Shown: positions 26,606-36,066 of the stretch, in pieces
Layout: each line of letters opens with the position of its first letter
Numbering within the stretch: position 1 is the first letter of the stretch
NCBI GenBank assembly: GCA_947373245.1
Contig: CANBWY010000016.1
Coordinates: 1 to 40,445, forward strand
Length of the DNA stretch: 40,445 nt
Source of the DNA: Comamonadaceae bacterium
GTDB lineage: Bacteria > Pseudomonadota > Gammaproteobacteria > Burkholderiales > Burkholderiaceae_C
Direction: 5' to 3'
Program-made: the position numbers and the translations under genes
Notes under the pieces: generated by a model
Databases searched by the model: none
Seen by the model: the letters and a program-made list of their open reading frames with translations, nothing else
What the model was told of the DNA's origin: nothing

Positions 26606-26637
26606 GTATCGTCAGGTTCTATCTGGAGAAACTAAAC

Positions 26638-27324
26638 ATGAATGACAACATTCAAAGCGTTGACTACTACGCTTTACCCGCAGCAGAACGCAACCGCGTG
26701 GTGCGCAACACTTACTGGCTTCTGGCCATCAGCATGCTGCCCACCGTCTTGGGCGCTTGGGTTGGCGTGTCTACTGGCATCAGCTACGCCTTCTCTGGTG
26801 TGATGGGCATGATTTTGATGATGGCAGGCGCGTTCGGCTTCATCTATGCCATCGAGCGCACCAAAGAAAGTGCCACCGGCGTGTATGTGCTGCTGGGCTT
26901 CACGTTCTTTATGGGACTGATGCTCTCGCGCATGATCGCTATGGTCTTGGGTTTCAAAAACGGCTCTGAATTGGTGATGACCGCATTTGCTGGCACAGCT
27001 GGCGTGTTCTTTGTGATGGCCAGCTTGGCCACCGTCATCAAACGCGACTTGTCGGGCATGGCCAAATGGCTCATGGTTGGCGTGGTGGTGTTGATGGTGG
27101 GCAGTATCCTCAATATGTTCGTTGGCTCGTCCACGGGCATGGTGGTGATTTCCATGTTATCGATGGCCATCTTCAGTGCCTTCATGTTGTATGACCTCAA
27201 GCAAGTGATGGATGGCGGCGAAACCAACTACATCAGCGCCACGCTGACTTTGTATTTGGATCTGATCAACGTGTTCCAAAGCCTGTTGGCTTTGTTGGGC
27301 ATCTTTGGTGGCGAGCGCGAATAA
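26638..27324 (+). CDS. Bax inhibitor-1/YccA family membrane protein
   Basis: This 228-aa inner-membrane protein has about seven hydrophobic segments and matches the BI-1 (UPF0005) family, including E. coli YccA, which modulates the FtsH protease. Typical features are the N-terminal NRVVRNTYWLLAISMLPTVLGAW and, near the end, SMLSMAIFSAFMLYDL followed by YISATLTLYLDLINVFQSLL. The start at 26638 (MNDNIQSVDYY) has GGAG ten bases upstream. The upstream promoter closely matches sigma-32, which would fit a role in membrane protein quality control. A strong terminator follows. Confidence 0.93.
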   Translation: MNDNIQSVDYYALPAAERNRVVRNTYWLLAISMLPTVLGAWVGVSTGISYAFSGVMGMILMMAGAFGFIYAIERTKESATGVYVLLGFTFFMGLMLSRMIAMVLGFKNGSELVMTAFAGTAGVFFVMASLATVIKRDLSGMAKWLMVGVVVLMVGSILNMFVGSSTGMVVISMLSMAIFSAFMLYDLKQVMDGGETNYISATLTLYLDLINVFQSLLALLGIFGGERE

Positions 27325-27343
27325 ACGCGGCTCACACGACCAC

Positions 27344-27371
27344 AAAAAAGGGACCGCGAGGTCCCTTTTTT
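27344..27371. terminator. Bidirectional terminator between the BI-1 gene and rlmD
   Basis: AAAAAAGGGACC and GGTCCCTTTTTT form a perfect 12-bp stem with a GCGA loop. Each strand ends in six U residues, so it can serve both the plus-strand BI-1 gene and the convergent surE-pcm-nlpD-rlmD operon, whose last stop is at 27377. Confidence 0.93.
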
Positions 27372-27376
27372 ACGTT

Positions 27377-28771
27377 TCAGACCAAGTCAAACACAGCCAT
27401 GCTCTCGACGTGTGCAGTGTGCGGAAACATATTCACCGCGCCTGCAAACGACATACGATAGCCCGCTGAAGTGACCAACACACCGGCGTCACGTGCCAAG
27501 GTGGATGGATTGCAGCTCACATACACAATGCGCTGAGGTGGCGTCCATCCTTGGCGCAACGCCGGCTGTTGATGCATGTCGGCCAAGACCTGCACCAACG
27601 AGAACGCACCTTCACGCGGCGGGTCCACCAGCCACTTGTCAGCCGAACCATCTTGGCGCAGCAACTCCGGCGTCATTTCAAACAGATTACGCGCCACAAA
27701 ATTCGTCGGCGCCAAAGGCTTTTCGCGGTTGGCTTGGTTGATGGCGTAGTTCTCACCCGATCGAACCACCAACGCCTCGCTGCCCTCAATACCCAACACC
27801 TCACGTGCGAGCGTGGCCAATGGCAAGGTGAAGTTGCCCAAGCCACAGAACCAGTCAATCACACGTTCATGCGGTTGAACATCCAGCAAGCGCAGAGCGC
27901 GCGTGACCAACACGCGGTTGATGTGCGGGTTGACCTGCGTAAAGTCGGTCGGCTTGAACGGCATGGTGATGCCAAATTCAGGCAAGGCATAAGACAAGGT
28001 CTCACCCAAAGCGCCCTGCATCAAACACACGGTGTCCGGGCCTTTGGACTGCAACCACCATTGAACTTGGTGTTTATCGGCAAAGGCACGCAAGGCGGCC
28101 AAGTCACTTTGGCTCAGTGGTTCCATGTGGCGCAGCACCAAGGCTGTGACGTGGTCCCCACACGCTAGCTCGATTTGCGGCAAGGTTTCGCGCGCCTCCA
28201 TGCTGCCAATGAGTTTGCGCAGCGGCAACAGCATGGCGTCGACATGCGGCGGCAGAACAGGACACTGGCGCATGTCTGCCACGTAGCGGCTCTTGCGTTC
28301 GTGAAACCCCACCAACACCTCGCCCTTCTTCACCACATAGCGCACCGACAAACGGGCGCGGTAGCGGTAACCCCATGAGGGACCTTGAATGGGGCGCAAC
28401 ATGGTGTCAGGCTTGACCTTGCCCAAATGCCAGAGGTTGTCTTCCAAGGCGCGTTGCTTGACGGCAATTTGCGCAGAGGCATCGAGGTGCTGCATCTTGC
28501 AACCACCGCATGCACCTGCATGCAAGCCAAAGTGCGGGCAGCCGGGCGTCACGCGCTGAGATGACTCTTGCAAGACCTCGAGCAGCGAAGCCTTTTCCCA
28601 GTTGTCTTTCTTGCGGTGCACATTGGCGCGCACCACCTCAAAAGGCAAGGCACCTTCCACGAAAACCACTTTGCCATCGGGACGATGCGCCACGCCCTGC
28701 GCTTCCATGTCCATCGATTCGATGGTCAGCGTGTTATCAGGCCATTTTTTTTCTGTCGCGATCTCAGTCAT
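27377..28771 (-). CDS. rlmD: 23S rRNA m5U1939 methyltransferase RlmD
   Basis: RlmD methylates U1939 of 23S rRNA using SAM and carries a 4Fe-4S cluster. The 464-aa protein has an N-terminal TRAM domain, cluster cysteines Cys78, Cys88, Cys91 ([14 protein letters not shown]) and Cys170 (MRQCP), the SAM-binding region [16 protein letters not shown], and the catalytic cysteine in [12 protein letters not shown]. It starts one base into the nlpD stop (TGATG), so it is coupled to nlpD. Paralogues such as RlmC or RlmCD are alternatives, but the cluster spacing and TRAM domain favour RlmD. Confidence 0.93.
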   Translation of the reverse strand: MTEIATEKKWPDNTLTIESMDMEAQGVAHRPDGKVVFVEGALPFEVVRANVHRKKDNWEKASLLEVLQESSQRVTPGCPHFGLHAGACGGCKMQHLDASAQIAVKQRALEDNLWHLGKVKPDTMLRPIQGPSWGYRYRARLSVRYVVKKGEVLVGFHERKSRYVADMRQCPVLPPHVDAMLLPLRKLIGSMEARETLPQIELACGDHVTALVLRHMEPLSQSDLAALRAFADKHQVQWWLQSKGPDTVCLMQGALGETLSYALPEFGITMPFKPTDFTQVNPHINRVLVTRALRLLDVQPHERVIDWFCGLGNFTLPLATLAREVLGIEGSEALVVRSGENYAINQANREKPLAPTNFVARNLFEMTPELLRQDGSADKWLVDPPREGAFSLVQVLADMHQQPALRQGWTPPQRIVYVSCNPSTLARDAGVLVTSAGYRMSFAGAVNMFPHTAHVESMAVFDLV

Positions 28772-29592
28772 CAGTTGCTTGGTAAATATTTAGCGGGATC
28801 CACTGGCTTGCCTTGACGGCGAATTTCAAAATGCAGCTTGACTTGGTCGGCATCGCTGTTGCCCATTTCGGCAATCTTTTGACCGCGTTTGATGGCTTGG
28901 TCTTCCTTGACCAACAAGGTTTGGTTGTGGGCATAGGCCGTCAAGTAGGTGTTGTTATGTTTCAAGATGATCAGGTTGCCATAGCCACGCAGGCCTGCAC
29001 CGGCATAGACCACACGGCCATCGGCGGCGGCCAGCACAGGGTCGCCTGCTTTGCCTGCAATGTCCAAACCCTTGTTCTTGGTTTCATCAAACCCCGACAG
29101 CAAGTTACCACGCGCAGGCCATTGAAAGCTAAGTGCATCTTCTACCGCCTCTGTCGCAGCAGCAACTGGCGCGGGTGGGGTAAGAGGTGCTGAAGCAGCA
29201 GGCTTGGCGGGTGTTGCAGCCGGTGCAGGCACAACTGATGGCGAAGTCTGCGGCGCGGCTGGGCGTGATGCCAACACCTCCGGCTGAGGCGGTGCCACGC
29301 GCAAAACTTGCCCTGTTTCGATCAGGTTGGGGTTCTCTAATTTGTTCCAACGAATGATGTCGCGCCAGCTTTGACCGTTGTCCATGCCAACGCGAATCAA
29401 GGTGTCTCCGGGCTTGACGGTGTAGTAGCCGGGTTTGCCGGCATTTTCTGCGCCAGGCATCACACGGACGGCGCCATGCACACCGCCATTGGAGTGATCA
29501 TCCACGGGCGCGAGGTGGCCTTTGCTGGCACACCCCATCAGCACAAGCGCTGACACTAGGGCGGAAAGACCCCACATTCCGGCATGAGACAT
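28771..29592 (-). CDS. nlpD: Lipoprotein NlpD, LysM-M23 amidase activator
   Basis: NlpD is an outer-membrane lipoprotein that activates the cell-separation amidase AmiC in E. coli. The 273-aa product has a signal peptide with lipobox LMGC, a LysM domain ([21 protein letters not shown]), an Ala/Pro-rich linker, and a C-terminal LytM/M23 domain ([45 protein letters not shown]). As in E. coli NlpD, the first metal ligand is missing (GLD without the preceding His), so it is probably non-catalytic. The ATG at 29592 has GGAG eight bases upstream. It lies after pcm by 16 bp. Confidence 0.94.
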   Translation of the reverse strand: MSHAGMWGLSALVSALVLMGCASKGHLAPVDDHSNGGVHGAVRVMPGAENAGKPGYYTVKPGDTLIRVGMDNGQSWRDIIRWNKLENPNLIETGQVLRVAPPQPEVLASRPAAPQTSPSVVPAPAATPAKPAASAPLTPPAPVAAATEAVEDALSFQWPARGNLLSGFDETKNKGLDIAGKAGDPVLAAADGRVVYAGAGLRGYGNLIILKHNNTYLTAYAHNQTLLVKEDQAIKRGQKIAEMGNSDADQVKLHFEIRRQGKPVDPAKYLPSN

Positions 29593-29608
29593 TCTTATTT
29601 CTCCGTTA

Positions 29609-30412
29609 TCAAGCAATGCCTGATTTTAGAGGTACAAAGTTAACGGCTTCGAGGAGTGTCTGCTGCAAACCCTGGGGGGTTTTGTCAATCACCACCAAAG
29701 CTTGCTGACCCGTGCTGGTGTGCGTGGGCGCGACCAGTCGGCCGCCCATCGCGAGTTGGTCAATCCAAGCTTGTGGCACGTTCTCACCTCCGGCAGCAGA
29801 GATGATGGCGCTGTAGGGCGCACCTTGCGGGTAGCCCAGCATGCCGTCACCAAAGATCACATGCACATTGGGCAAACGCATGGGGCGCAAGTTCTCTCTG
29901 GCTTTGTCGTGCAAGCCACGCAAGCGTTCAATGCTGTAGACCTCACGAGCCACACAGGCCAACACCGCGGCTTGATAGCCGCAGCCCGTGCCAATTTCTA
30001 GCACCCGGCCCATCTGTTTTTCGCCTTGCAAGCCCGGTGCTTCCCGGAGCAATGCGATCATGCGCGCTACCACGTTGGGCTTGGAAATGGTTTGACCCAA
30101 ACCAATCGGCAAGCTGGTGTCCTCATAGGCTTGATTGGCCAAAGCGCTGTCCACAAAACGGTGGCGCTCCACACGGCCCATGGCTTCGAGCACCACGGCA
30201 TCATCAATGCCTTGGTCTGCCAGTTTGTCCACCATGCGTGCGCGAATCGCCGAAGAATCCAAACCCACGCCTGTGGGGCTGGCCAAGCTCAGCGGTTTGG
30301 CGCGTGCAAACGACTGCGGTGTGAGCACACGTGTGGCACCTAACAATGTTTTAGGAACGACCTGTGGTTGAGCGGAATCTAAACGCGCTGGGAAGCTGGG
30401 GCGTTGCTTCAT
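29609..30412 (-). CDS. pcm: Protein-L-isoaspartate O-methyltransferase
   Basis: Pcm repairs isoaspartyl damage in proteins by SAM-dependent methylation. The 267-aa product has an N-terminal extension of about 50 residues ([13 protein letters not shown] onward) before the core. The core shows [15 protein letters not shown], the SAM-binding motif [16 protein letters not shown] and [16 protein letters not shown]. The ATG at 30412 overlaps the surE stop as ATGA, fixing the start. The surE-pcm-nlpD order is widely conserved in proteobacteria and linked to stress survival. Confidence 0.95.
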   Translation of the reverse strand: MKQRPSFPARLDSAQPQVVPKTLLGATRVLTPQSFARAKPLSLASPTGVGLDSSAIRARMVDKLADQGIDDAVVLEAMGRVERHRFVDSALANQAYEDTSLPIGLGQTISKPNVVARMIALLREAPGLQGEKQMGRVLEIGTGCGYQAAVLACVAREVYSIERLRGLHDKARENLRPMRLPNVHVIFGDGMLGYPQGAPYSAIISAAGGENVPQAWIDQLAMGGRLVAPTHTSTGQQALVVIDKTPQGLQQTLLEAVNFVPLKSGIA

Positions 30413-31167
30413 GCCCCGGTCCCGCACAAACGCTGCGACCACACAGGCAAGCTGGCGTGCTCGGTCAAATCCACATGCAGCGGTGTGACCGACATATGGC
30501 CTTGAAAAGTGGCATGGAAGTCGGTGCCATCGCTGTCGTCTTTGGCCGCACCTGCACTGCCAATCCAATACATGGTTTCACCACGCGGGCTGATTTGTGT
30601 GATGACGCGTTCAGCCGAATGTCGGCGCCCCAAGCGGGTGACTCGCAAAGGTTTGATGTGTTCTAGCGGTTGGTTGGGGATGTTCACATTCAACAGCCAA
30701 GGCGCGCCAGCCGATTGGCGTTGCGTCATCATTTGCAGCACCAGTTCGCGGGCTTTGACAGCAGCGGCATCAATGTGGCCCCAGTTTTTTTCCACTTGCG
30801 AGAAAGCAATCGCCGGAACGCCAAACAAATAGCCTTCCATGGCCGCACCCACGGTGCCCGAGTAAATCGTGTCGTCGCCCATGTTGGCGCCGTTGTTGAT
30901 GCCAGACACCACCAAGTCGGGTTTGTAGTCGAGCAAGCCCGTGAGCGCCACGTGCACGCAATCGGCGGGTGTGCCATTCACATACCGAAACCCGTTGCTA
31001 CCTTGGTTCACATACAAAGGTGAATGCAAGGTCAGCGCGTTCGACTTGGCGCTGTTGTTGTGCTCGGGGGCGACCACGTCAACGCGGCCCAAATCTTTGA
31101 GCGCTTCGTACAGCGCCACGAGGCCTGGGGCTTGAAAGCCGTCGTCGTTTGAAATCAGAATGTTCAT
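30409..31167 (-). CDS. surE: 5'/3'-nucleotidase SurE
   Basis: SurE is a metal-dependent phosphatase acting on nucleoside monophosphates, tied to stationary-phase survival. The 252-aa protein begins [15 protein letters not shown] with metal ligands Asp8 and Asp9, keeps Ser39 (EHNNSAKSN) and the Asn of [12 protein letters not shown], and has [17 protein letters not shown] lies five bases before the ATG. It follows the bactofilin gene by 37 bp and overlaps pcm. Confidence 0.97.
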   Translation of the reverse strand: MNILISNDDGFQAPGLVALYEALKDLGRVDVVAPEHNNSAKSNALTLHSPLYVNQGSNGFRYVNGTPADCVHVALTGLLDYKPDLVVSGINNGANMGDDTIYSGTVGAAMEGYLFGVPAIAFSQVEKNWGHIDAAAVKARELVLQMMTQRQSAGAPWLLNVNIPNQPLEHIKPLRVTRLGRRHSAERVITQISPRGETMYWIGSAGAAKDDSDGTDFHATFQGHMSVTPLHVDLTEHASLPVWSQRLCGTGA

Positions 31168-31204
31168 GATGCCTTTGGCGCAAAAGGCTTCGTGCCGTGT
31201 GGCA

Positions 31205-31534
31205 TTACTTTTGGTTCATATTGCCTTTGAACTTACCGCCGCGTTGAATCTCCAACTCGTGGTACTCCAAAGTGCCCGAGACCTTGCCTGTGCTGTGAAT
31301 CAACAAGTGGTCTTTGCAGACGATGTCCTCGTTGAGTTCGCCATGCACATCAATCTCGCGGGCGAGCACGGTGCCCGTCACGTTGCCTTTGATGCCAATC
31401 AACAAATCGTCCGCCGTCAATTCGCCCGTGACGTTGCCGTTGATCACCGCTTTACCAGGCGCAGAGATAGAACCTTTGAAGGTGACGCCCTCACCGATGA
31501 CGAGGTTGTTGTTGGTTGGATTGATATCAGCCAT
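31205..31534 (-). CDS. Bactofilin (polymer-forming cytoskeletal protein)
   Basis: Bactofilins are small beta-helical proteins that polymerise without nucleotide and scaffold cell-wall enzymes or polar complexes. The 109-aa product is nearly all bactofilin domain: it shows periodic short beta-strand repeats with Gly and Val ([38 protein letters not shown]), short polar N- and C-termini, and no membrane segment. AGGAG lies eight bases before the ATG, and a TATGAT lies further upstream as a candidate -10. It heads the run surE-pcm-nlpD-rlmD; NlpD is also a cell-wall factor, so a shared theme is possible but inferred. Confidence 0.93.
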   Translation of the reverse strand: MADINPTNNNLVIGEGVTFKGSISAPGKAVINGNVTGELTADDLLIGIKGNVTGTVLAREIDVHGELNEDIVCKDHLLIHSTGKVSGTLEYHELEIQRGGKFKGNMNQK

Positions 31535-31616
31535 GCAGAGCTCCTAAGTTACAACCATCATACCTAAGCCACCATAGGCTCAGGCTGCGCGCGCTGGCTG
31601 TCATTAAACTCGCACC

Positions 31617-32432
31617 ATGCCACGCTTTGCCGCCAACCTCAGCATGCTCTATCCAGAGCACGATTTTCTTCATCGCTTCACAGCCGCCGCCCAAGATGGG
31701 TTCCAAGCCGTGGAGTTTCTCTTTCCCTATGCCTTCGACGCCCAGGCCTTGCGACAACGCTTGGACGACAACGGCTTGAGCCAAGTGCTGTTCAACGCCC
31801 CGCCTGGGAACTGGGACGCTGGCGAACGCGGCTTGGCCTGCTTGCCCGGGCGAGAGCAGGAGTTTCAAACTGGCATTCTCCAAGCCTTGGACTACGCCGA
31901 GGCTTTGAACTGCCCACGCATTCATGTCATGGCAGGTATCGTCCCCCAGCACCAAGCGCGGCAAAGTCTAGAGCAAACTTACCTCACCAACCTCGCATGG
32001 GCCGCAGAACAGGCGCAAAAAGCCGGACGCGATATTTTGATTGAGCCCATCAACACGCGAGACATACCTGGCTTTTTCCTTAACTTCCAAGCGCAGGCGC
32101 ACCACATCGTGGCGCAAATCAACACGCCTCATTTAAAAGTACAAATGGACCTGTACCACTGCCAGATCATGGAAGGCGATGTGGCCACCAAAATTAGGCA
32201 ATATTTACCTACAGGACGGGTAGGCCATTTTCAAATTGCAGGTGTGCCTTTGCGCCATGAGCCCGACTTAGGCGAACTCAATTACAGCTACTTGTTTGAC
32301 GTGATCGACGACGTCTCGGCGGCCTGTCAATGGCAAGGTTGGGTAGGCTGTGAATACCGCCCTGCCAGAGCAAGCGCTCCCAACGGCACGCGCGACGGGC
32401 TCGCCTGGCTGCAGGCGCCCAAGCTTAAATAA
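31617..32432 (+). CDS. Hydroxypyruvate isomerase family protein (Hyi/OtnI)
   Basis: The 271-aa TIM-barrel protein matches the Hyi/OtnI family, which interconverts hydroxypyruvate and tartronate semialdehyde or acts on 2-oxo-tetronates. It begins [20 protein letters not shown] and keeps the two catalytic glutamates in ILIEPIN (Glu143) and GCEYRP (Glu246), with the metal-site segment [13 protein letters not shown]. No glyoxylate carboligase or tartronate semialdehyde reductase gene is nearby, so the substrate is open. It diverges from bactofilin; no Shine-Dalgarno is clear. Confidence 0.9.
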   Translation: MPRFAANLSMLYPEHDFLHRFTAAAQDGFQAVEFLFPYAFDAQALRQRLDDNGLSQVLFNAPPGNWDAGERGLACLPGREQEFQTGILQALDYAEALNCPRIHVMAGIVPQHQARQSLEQTYLTNLAWAAEQAQKAGRDILIEPINTRDIPGFFLNFQAQAHHIVAQINTPHLKVQMDLYHCQIMEGDVATKIRQYLPTGRVGHFQIAGVPLRHEPDLGELNYSYLFDVIDDVSAACQWQGWVGCEYRPARASAPNGTRDGLAWLQAPKLK

Positions 32433-32441
32433 ATCTCTCAA

Positions 32442-32461
32442 GGGTTGACATTGGTCAACCC
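32442..32461. promoter_or_regulatory. Perfect inverted repeat upstream of the PyrR-like gene
   Basis: GGGTTGAC (32442-32449) and GTCAACCC (32454-32461) form an 8-bp inverted repeat around ATTG. It contains TTGACA, a perfect -35 hexamer, though no good -10 box follows at 16-18 bp. It sits 48 bp before the start at 32510 and has no U tract, so an operator is more likely than a terminator. Confidence 0.45.
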
Positions 32462-32509
32462 CATCGTGGCCTACGCTTATGAAAATAGCTGCAGCGCACG
32501 GAGAAAGCT

Positions 32510-33079
32510 ATGCCCACAACACTCGGAACACGCATCGGCTTGTACAACAGTGACGAGCTCAAAACCGTCATACAAGAGATGGCGCGCGCCACAGCGGGGA
32601 TGATTCAAGAGGCCGACAAAGTGGCCATCGTGGGCATCAAACGCAGGGGCGCACCACTGGCTGATCGCTTGACCGAGCATCTGGTCAAAGACCATGGCGT
32701 CGCGCAACCTCTGCGACTCGATTTGCAAGTCAAACGCTATGCCGATGATTTGACGCTGCTTTACCCCAACACCGAGCTCACCGAGCAAGCCCAGCATGCG
32801 ACTCTGGATTTGAAAGGCTACGCCTTGGTGGTCGTCGATGATGTGCTCTACACAGGACACTCCATTCTCAAAGTGGTTGAGTACCTGTCTCGCAAACAAC
32901 CCGCCTGTATTCGTGTGGCGATGTTGGTTGACCGAGGCATGTCCCTGCTGCCCATGCGTGCCGATGTGGTGGGCGTTCAACTGGAAGTCTCGTCAGCGGA
33001 CATCATTGAGTGCCATGTGCCCCCCTATGAAGCCGAATTCAAAATTGAACTCCTCAAACCAGTCCGTCTTGCAGACTGA
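32510..33079 (+). CDS. PyrR-like phosphoribosyltransferase
   Basis: The 189-aa protein has a type I phosphoribosyltransferase fold with the PRPP-binding motif VVVDDVLYTGHS and VAIVGIKRRGAPLADRL, as in PyrR, the pyrimidine-operon regulator and uracil phosphoribosyltransferase. The C-terminal part (LEVSSADIIECHVPPYEAEF) differs from the usual PyrR ending, so RNA binding or UPRT activity is uncertain. GGAG lies six bases before the ATG. No pyrimidine synthesis gene is adjacent, so this is an orphan. Confidence 0.82.
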   Translation: MPTTLGTRIGLYNSDELKTVIQEMARATAGMIQEADKVAIVGIKRRGAPLADRLTEHLVKDHGVAQPLRLDLQVKRYADDLTLLYPNTELTEQAQHATLDLKGYALVVVDDVLYTGHSILKVVEYLSRKQPACIRVAMLVDRGMSLLPMRADVVGVQLEVSSADIIECHVPPYEAEFKIELLKPVRLAD

Positions 33080-33146
33080 AGCGCATCGCATTTGGCCAGT
33101 GTCGCTGTCATCTGCAAGACAAGCACGTCCATGCGAAGGCTGTATG

Positions 33147-33172
33147 GTGTTGTAACTTAAAAACTTCAACAC
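33147..33172. promoter_or_regulatory. Inverted repeat before the dioxygenase genes
   Basis: GTGTTG (33147-33152) and CAACAC (33167-33172) form a perfect 6-bp inverted repeat with a 14-bp AT-rich centre, ending 17 bp before the start codon of the Rieske alpha gene. It could be an operator for a substrate-responsive regulator, but no regulator gene lies next to it. Confidence 0.35.
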
Positions 33173-33189
33173 ATCACAGTTTCACCGAC

Positions 33190-34485
33190 ATGCCAACATC
33201 AGACACCCCCGGCCACACGGCTGTGATTCATGGGCCAGCAAGTTCTAAAGCAACGACGCCCCGCACTTGGCCCGCCGAAGGTGACACACGGGCCCCCTAT
33301 TGGGCCTACACAGACCCCGACATTTACGCCCAAGAACAAGTCAAGATTTTTCGCGGCAAAACATGGAGCTATGTCGGCCTCGAAGCCGAAGTGCCAGAAG
33401 TCGGCAGCTTCAAAACCACCTACATCGGCGAACAATCTGTCGTCCTCACACGCGCAGAAGATGGCTCGTTGCATGTGGTGGTGAACCGTTGCGCACACCG
33501 AGGCAACATGCTGTGTCGCGATGCATTTGGCAAAGTCAAAAAACTGTATTGCGTCTACCACGCATGGAACTACAACCTCAAAGGGGACCTCACCCACGCC
33601 GCATTCAGCCACGGTTTGCGCGGCGAAGGCGGCTTACCCAAAGACTTTCAATTGTCTGAGCACGGCCTGCACAAACTGCGTGTCGCCACCTTTTGCGGAC
33701 TTGTGTTCGCTACCTTCTCTGACGAGGTAGAGCCTCTGGAAGACTGGCTTGGCGAAGTGGCTGCCGGCATCCAACGTGTGTTGCACAAACCCCTCAAGGT
33801 GCTGGGCTACGACACCCAGCGTATCCACGCCAACTGGAAGGCCTATCACGAGAACCCGCGCGACTCGTACCACGCCAACATCTTGCACACGTTTTACGGC
33901 ACCTTTGGCTTGTCACGCCAATCGCAAGAATCCGGCATGACCTTAGACAAAAGCGGGCGCCACGTTTACTTCTATACCAAGGCGGGGACCGAGAAGAAAT
34001 CAGCAGACTTCGACACCACCAGCGCCGCATTGCGCTCGGTCAACGACGCCATGCAACTGGAAGACCCCAGCATTTTGAAATGGCGCGACGAGTTTGGCGA
34101 TGGCGTGAGCGTGCAAGTGCTGACCACCTACCCCTCGTTTGTGCTGCACCAAATTGCCAACAGCTTGGCCACGCGACAACTCATTCCTCGAGGCGTGGGC
34201 GAGTCGGACCTGGTGTGGACCTACTTCGGCTTTGCAGACGACGACGAAGCCACCACCCAAGCCCGTTTGGTGCAAGCCAACTTGGCCGGCTCAGCTGGCA
34301 TGATTTCGGTGGAGGATGCGGCCGTGTGCGAAATGATGCAACGCGCCATGGCGGATGGCCAAACCGGCGAGTCATTCATTGAGATGGGTGGCAAAACCCT
34401 GGACAGTGGCGGCAACACCAAGCTCTCCGAACGTGCCATACGCAATTTCTGGCACAACTACCGCTTAGATATGGATTTGGCATGA
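33190..34485 (+). CDS. Rieske aromatic-ring dioxygenase, alpha subunit
   Basis: The alpha subunit of a Rieske non-heme iron oxygenase that adds O2 to an aromatic ring. The 431-aa protein binds its 2Fe-2S cluster through Cys101/His103 (NRCAHRG) and Cys121/His124 (CVYHAWNY). The mononuclear iron site is His228, His233 and probably Asp376 (SVEDAAV), with the bridging Asp225 (NPRDSYHANILH). From memory the overall layout, including HGLRGEGGLP and the TYPSFVLHQIANSLATRQL segment, resembles terephthalate dioxygenase TphA2 and anthranilate-type enzymes. It overlaps the beta gene as ATGA. No ferredoxin or reductase gene is present nearby. The substrate is unknown; an aromatic carboxylate is the best guess. 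Confidence 0.92.
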   Translation: MPTSDTPGHTAVIHGPASSKATTPRTWPAEGDTRAPYWAYTDPDIYAQEQVKIFRGKTWSYVGLEAEVPEVGSFKTTYIGEQSVVLTRAEDGSLHVVVNRCAHRGNMLCRDAFGKVKKLYCVYHAWNYNLKGDLTHAAFSHGLRGEGGLPKDFQLSEHGLHKLRVATFCGLVFATFSDEVEPLEDWLGEVAAGIQRVLHKPLKVLGYDTQRIHANWKAYHENPRDSYHANILHTFYGTFGLSRQSQESGMTLDKSGRHVYFYTKAGTEKKSADFDTTSAALRSVNDAMQLEDPSILKWRDEFGDGVSVQVLTTYPSFVLHQIANSLATRQLIPRGVGESDLVWTYFGFADDDEATTQARLVQANLAGSAGMISVEDAAVCEMMQRAMADGQTGESFIEMGGKTLDSGGNTKLSERAIRNFWHNYRLDMDLA

Positions 34486-34964
34486 CCACGCAACACGACA
34501 CACATTTCAGAGCCGTCGAAAACCTGATCTACGAATGGGCCCGTGCCATTGACGAAGACCGCGTCGAGGCGATCGCAGACTTGATGCTGAGCGAAGGCCG
34601 CTACACCGTCAAATCGCGCTTCAACCACGACCGTGATTTACCCATGGCCATCATCGACAGCCGCAGCGCAGCGCAGCTGCGTGACCGCATCAAGTCCATG
34701 CGCATCGCCAACATTTACGAGCCACACCACTACCGCCACATGCTTTCGGGCGTCCAAATCGTGGGCGAGCAAGCGGGCGTGTTGCAGGTGCGCTCCAACT
34801 ACTTGGTGGTTCGTACCATGGCACTCGACGGCGATATGAAAATTTTCTCCACCGGTCAATGCCATGACGACGTGGTGCTGACGCCCGAGGGCCCCAAGTT
34901 CAAACAACGTTTGTTTTTGTACGACTCGCGCATCATCGAAACCTTGTTGGTCATCCCCATCTAA
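34482..34964 (+). CDS. Rieske aromatic-ring dioxygenase, beta subunit
   Basis: The small subunit (160 aa, SnoaL-like/NTF2 fold) completes the alpha3-beta3 oxygenase. It has the family pattern of an N-terminal helix (HFRAVENLIYEWARAIDEDRVE), a central SRSAAQLRDRI region and a C-terminal beta sheet ending RLFLYDSRIIETLLVIPI. It binds no metal and mainly shapes the complex. The ATG overlaps the alpha stop (ATGA), implying matched translation. Confidence 0.9.
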   Translation: MTTQHDTHFRAVENLIYEWARAIDEDRVEAIADLMLSEGRYTVKSRFNHDRDLPMAIIDSRSAAQLRDRIKSMRIANIYEPHHYRHMLSGVQIVGEQAGVLQVRSNYLVVRTMALDGDMKIFSTGQCHDDVVLTPEGPKFKQRLFLYDSRIIETLLVIPI

Positions 34965-34981
34965 GCCACGGAACACACCCC

Positions 34982-35968
34982 ATGAACCACACCACTCGCC
35001 GTGATTTTTTAAGCACCTCACTCGCCCTCGCCCTACCCCTGTCTGTCACACACGTCAGCGCACAAACCAGCAGCGCATGGCCACAAAAAATCATCAAGAT
35101 CGTGGTCCCCAACCCTGCGGGCGGCAGTGCCGATTTGTTCCCCCGCTTGATCTCTGAAGCCTTGATGGCCAAACTCGGCCAAAGCATCGTGATCGACAAC
35201 AAACCCGGCGCGGCTGGCAACATCGCTGCTGAATATGTGTACAACGCAGAACCCGATGGCTACACCTTGATGGCAGCCCCACCCCCGCCCCTGTCCATCA
35301 ACGTGAGCTTGTACCCCAAGCTCAACTACGAGCCATCGAAATTTGTCCCCATCACCATTTTGTCGATCGTGCCCAATGCCTTGATGGTCCACCCCTCTGT
35401 GCCAGTGAGCACCGTCCAAGAACTGATCGCGTACGCCAAAGCCAACCCAGACAAACTCAGCTACGCCTCACAAGGCAACGGCTCCACGGCCCACTTGACC
35501 GCCGAATTGTTCAAACAAAAAACCGGCGTGAAGATGGTCCACGTGCCCTACAAAGGGGATGCACCGGCCATGGCTGACTTGTTAGCGGGCCACGTGAACG
35601 TGATGTTTGGCAACGTGGCGCAAGCCTCCGCGCATTTGCGCAGCGGCAAACTCAAAGTGCTGGCGGTGACCAGTGCCAAACGCATCAACAGCATGCCCAC
35701 GATTCCAGCCATGCAAGAAGTGGTGCCGGGTGTGGTTGCCGTCGCCTGGTTTGCCATGGTGGCGCCGCCCAAAACACCCGCAGCCATCGTCAACCGTCTG
35801 TCCAGCCTGATCGGTGAGATATTGCGCACCCCCGAGATGGCGCGACGCTTTGCAGAAGTCGGGGCAGAGCCCGTGGGCAACACACCCGAGGAGATGGCGC
35901 ACTGGATGAAAGAAGACACTGAGCGCTGGCGTCAAGTCATCAAAACGGGTGGTGTGACGATCGACTGA
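34982..35968 (+). CDS. Bug/TctC-family periplasmic solute-binding protein
   Basis: Bug proteins capture carboxylates in the periplasm for tripartite tricarboxylate transporters. The 328-aa protein has a signal peptide with a twin-arginine motif (TRRDFLS) before a hydrophobic stretch and a probable cleavage after HVSA. The mature part shows the Bug motifs IVVPNPAGGSADLFPR, VIDNKPGAAGNIAAEYV, YASQGNGSTAHLTAELF and VHVPYKGDAPAMADLL. It lies 17 bp after the oxygenase beta gene, so it may deliver the oxygenase substrate, as TphC does in terephthalate clusters. The membrane partners TctA and TctB are not in the window. Confidence 0.93.
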   Translation: MNHTTRRDFLSTSLALALPLSVTHVSAQTSSAWPQKIIKIVVPNPAGGSADLFPRLISEALMAKLGQSIVIDNKPGAAGNIAAEYVYNAEPDGYTLMAAPPPPLSINVSLYPKLNYEPSKFVPITILSIVPNALMVHPSVPVSTVQELIAYAKANPDKLSYASQGNGSTAHLTAELFKQKTGVKMVHVPYKGDAPAMADLLAGHVNVMFGNVAQASAHLRSGKLKVLAVTSAKRINSMPTIPAMQEVVPGVVAVAWFAMVAPPKTPAAIVNRLSSLIGEILRTPEMARRFAEVGAEPVGNTPEEMAHWMKEDTERWRQVIKTGGVTID

Positions 35969-36066
35969 CGAAAGATTGAATCACGATATTGATTTTTCGC
36001 AATGTTTGAATGCGCGGTTTGAAATACCCTGAACTTCGGCAATACGCCAACTACAGGGGAATCGTG

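Noticed and set aside
32442-32461. Terminator for the hydroxypyruvate isomerase gene
   Set aside because: The hairpin is not followed by a U tract on either strand.
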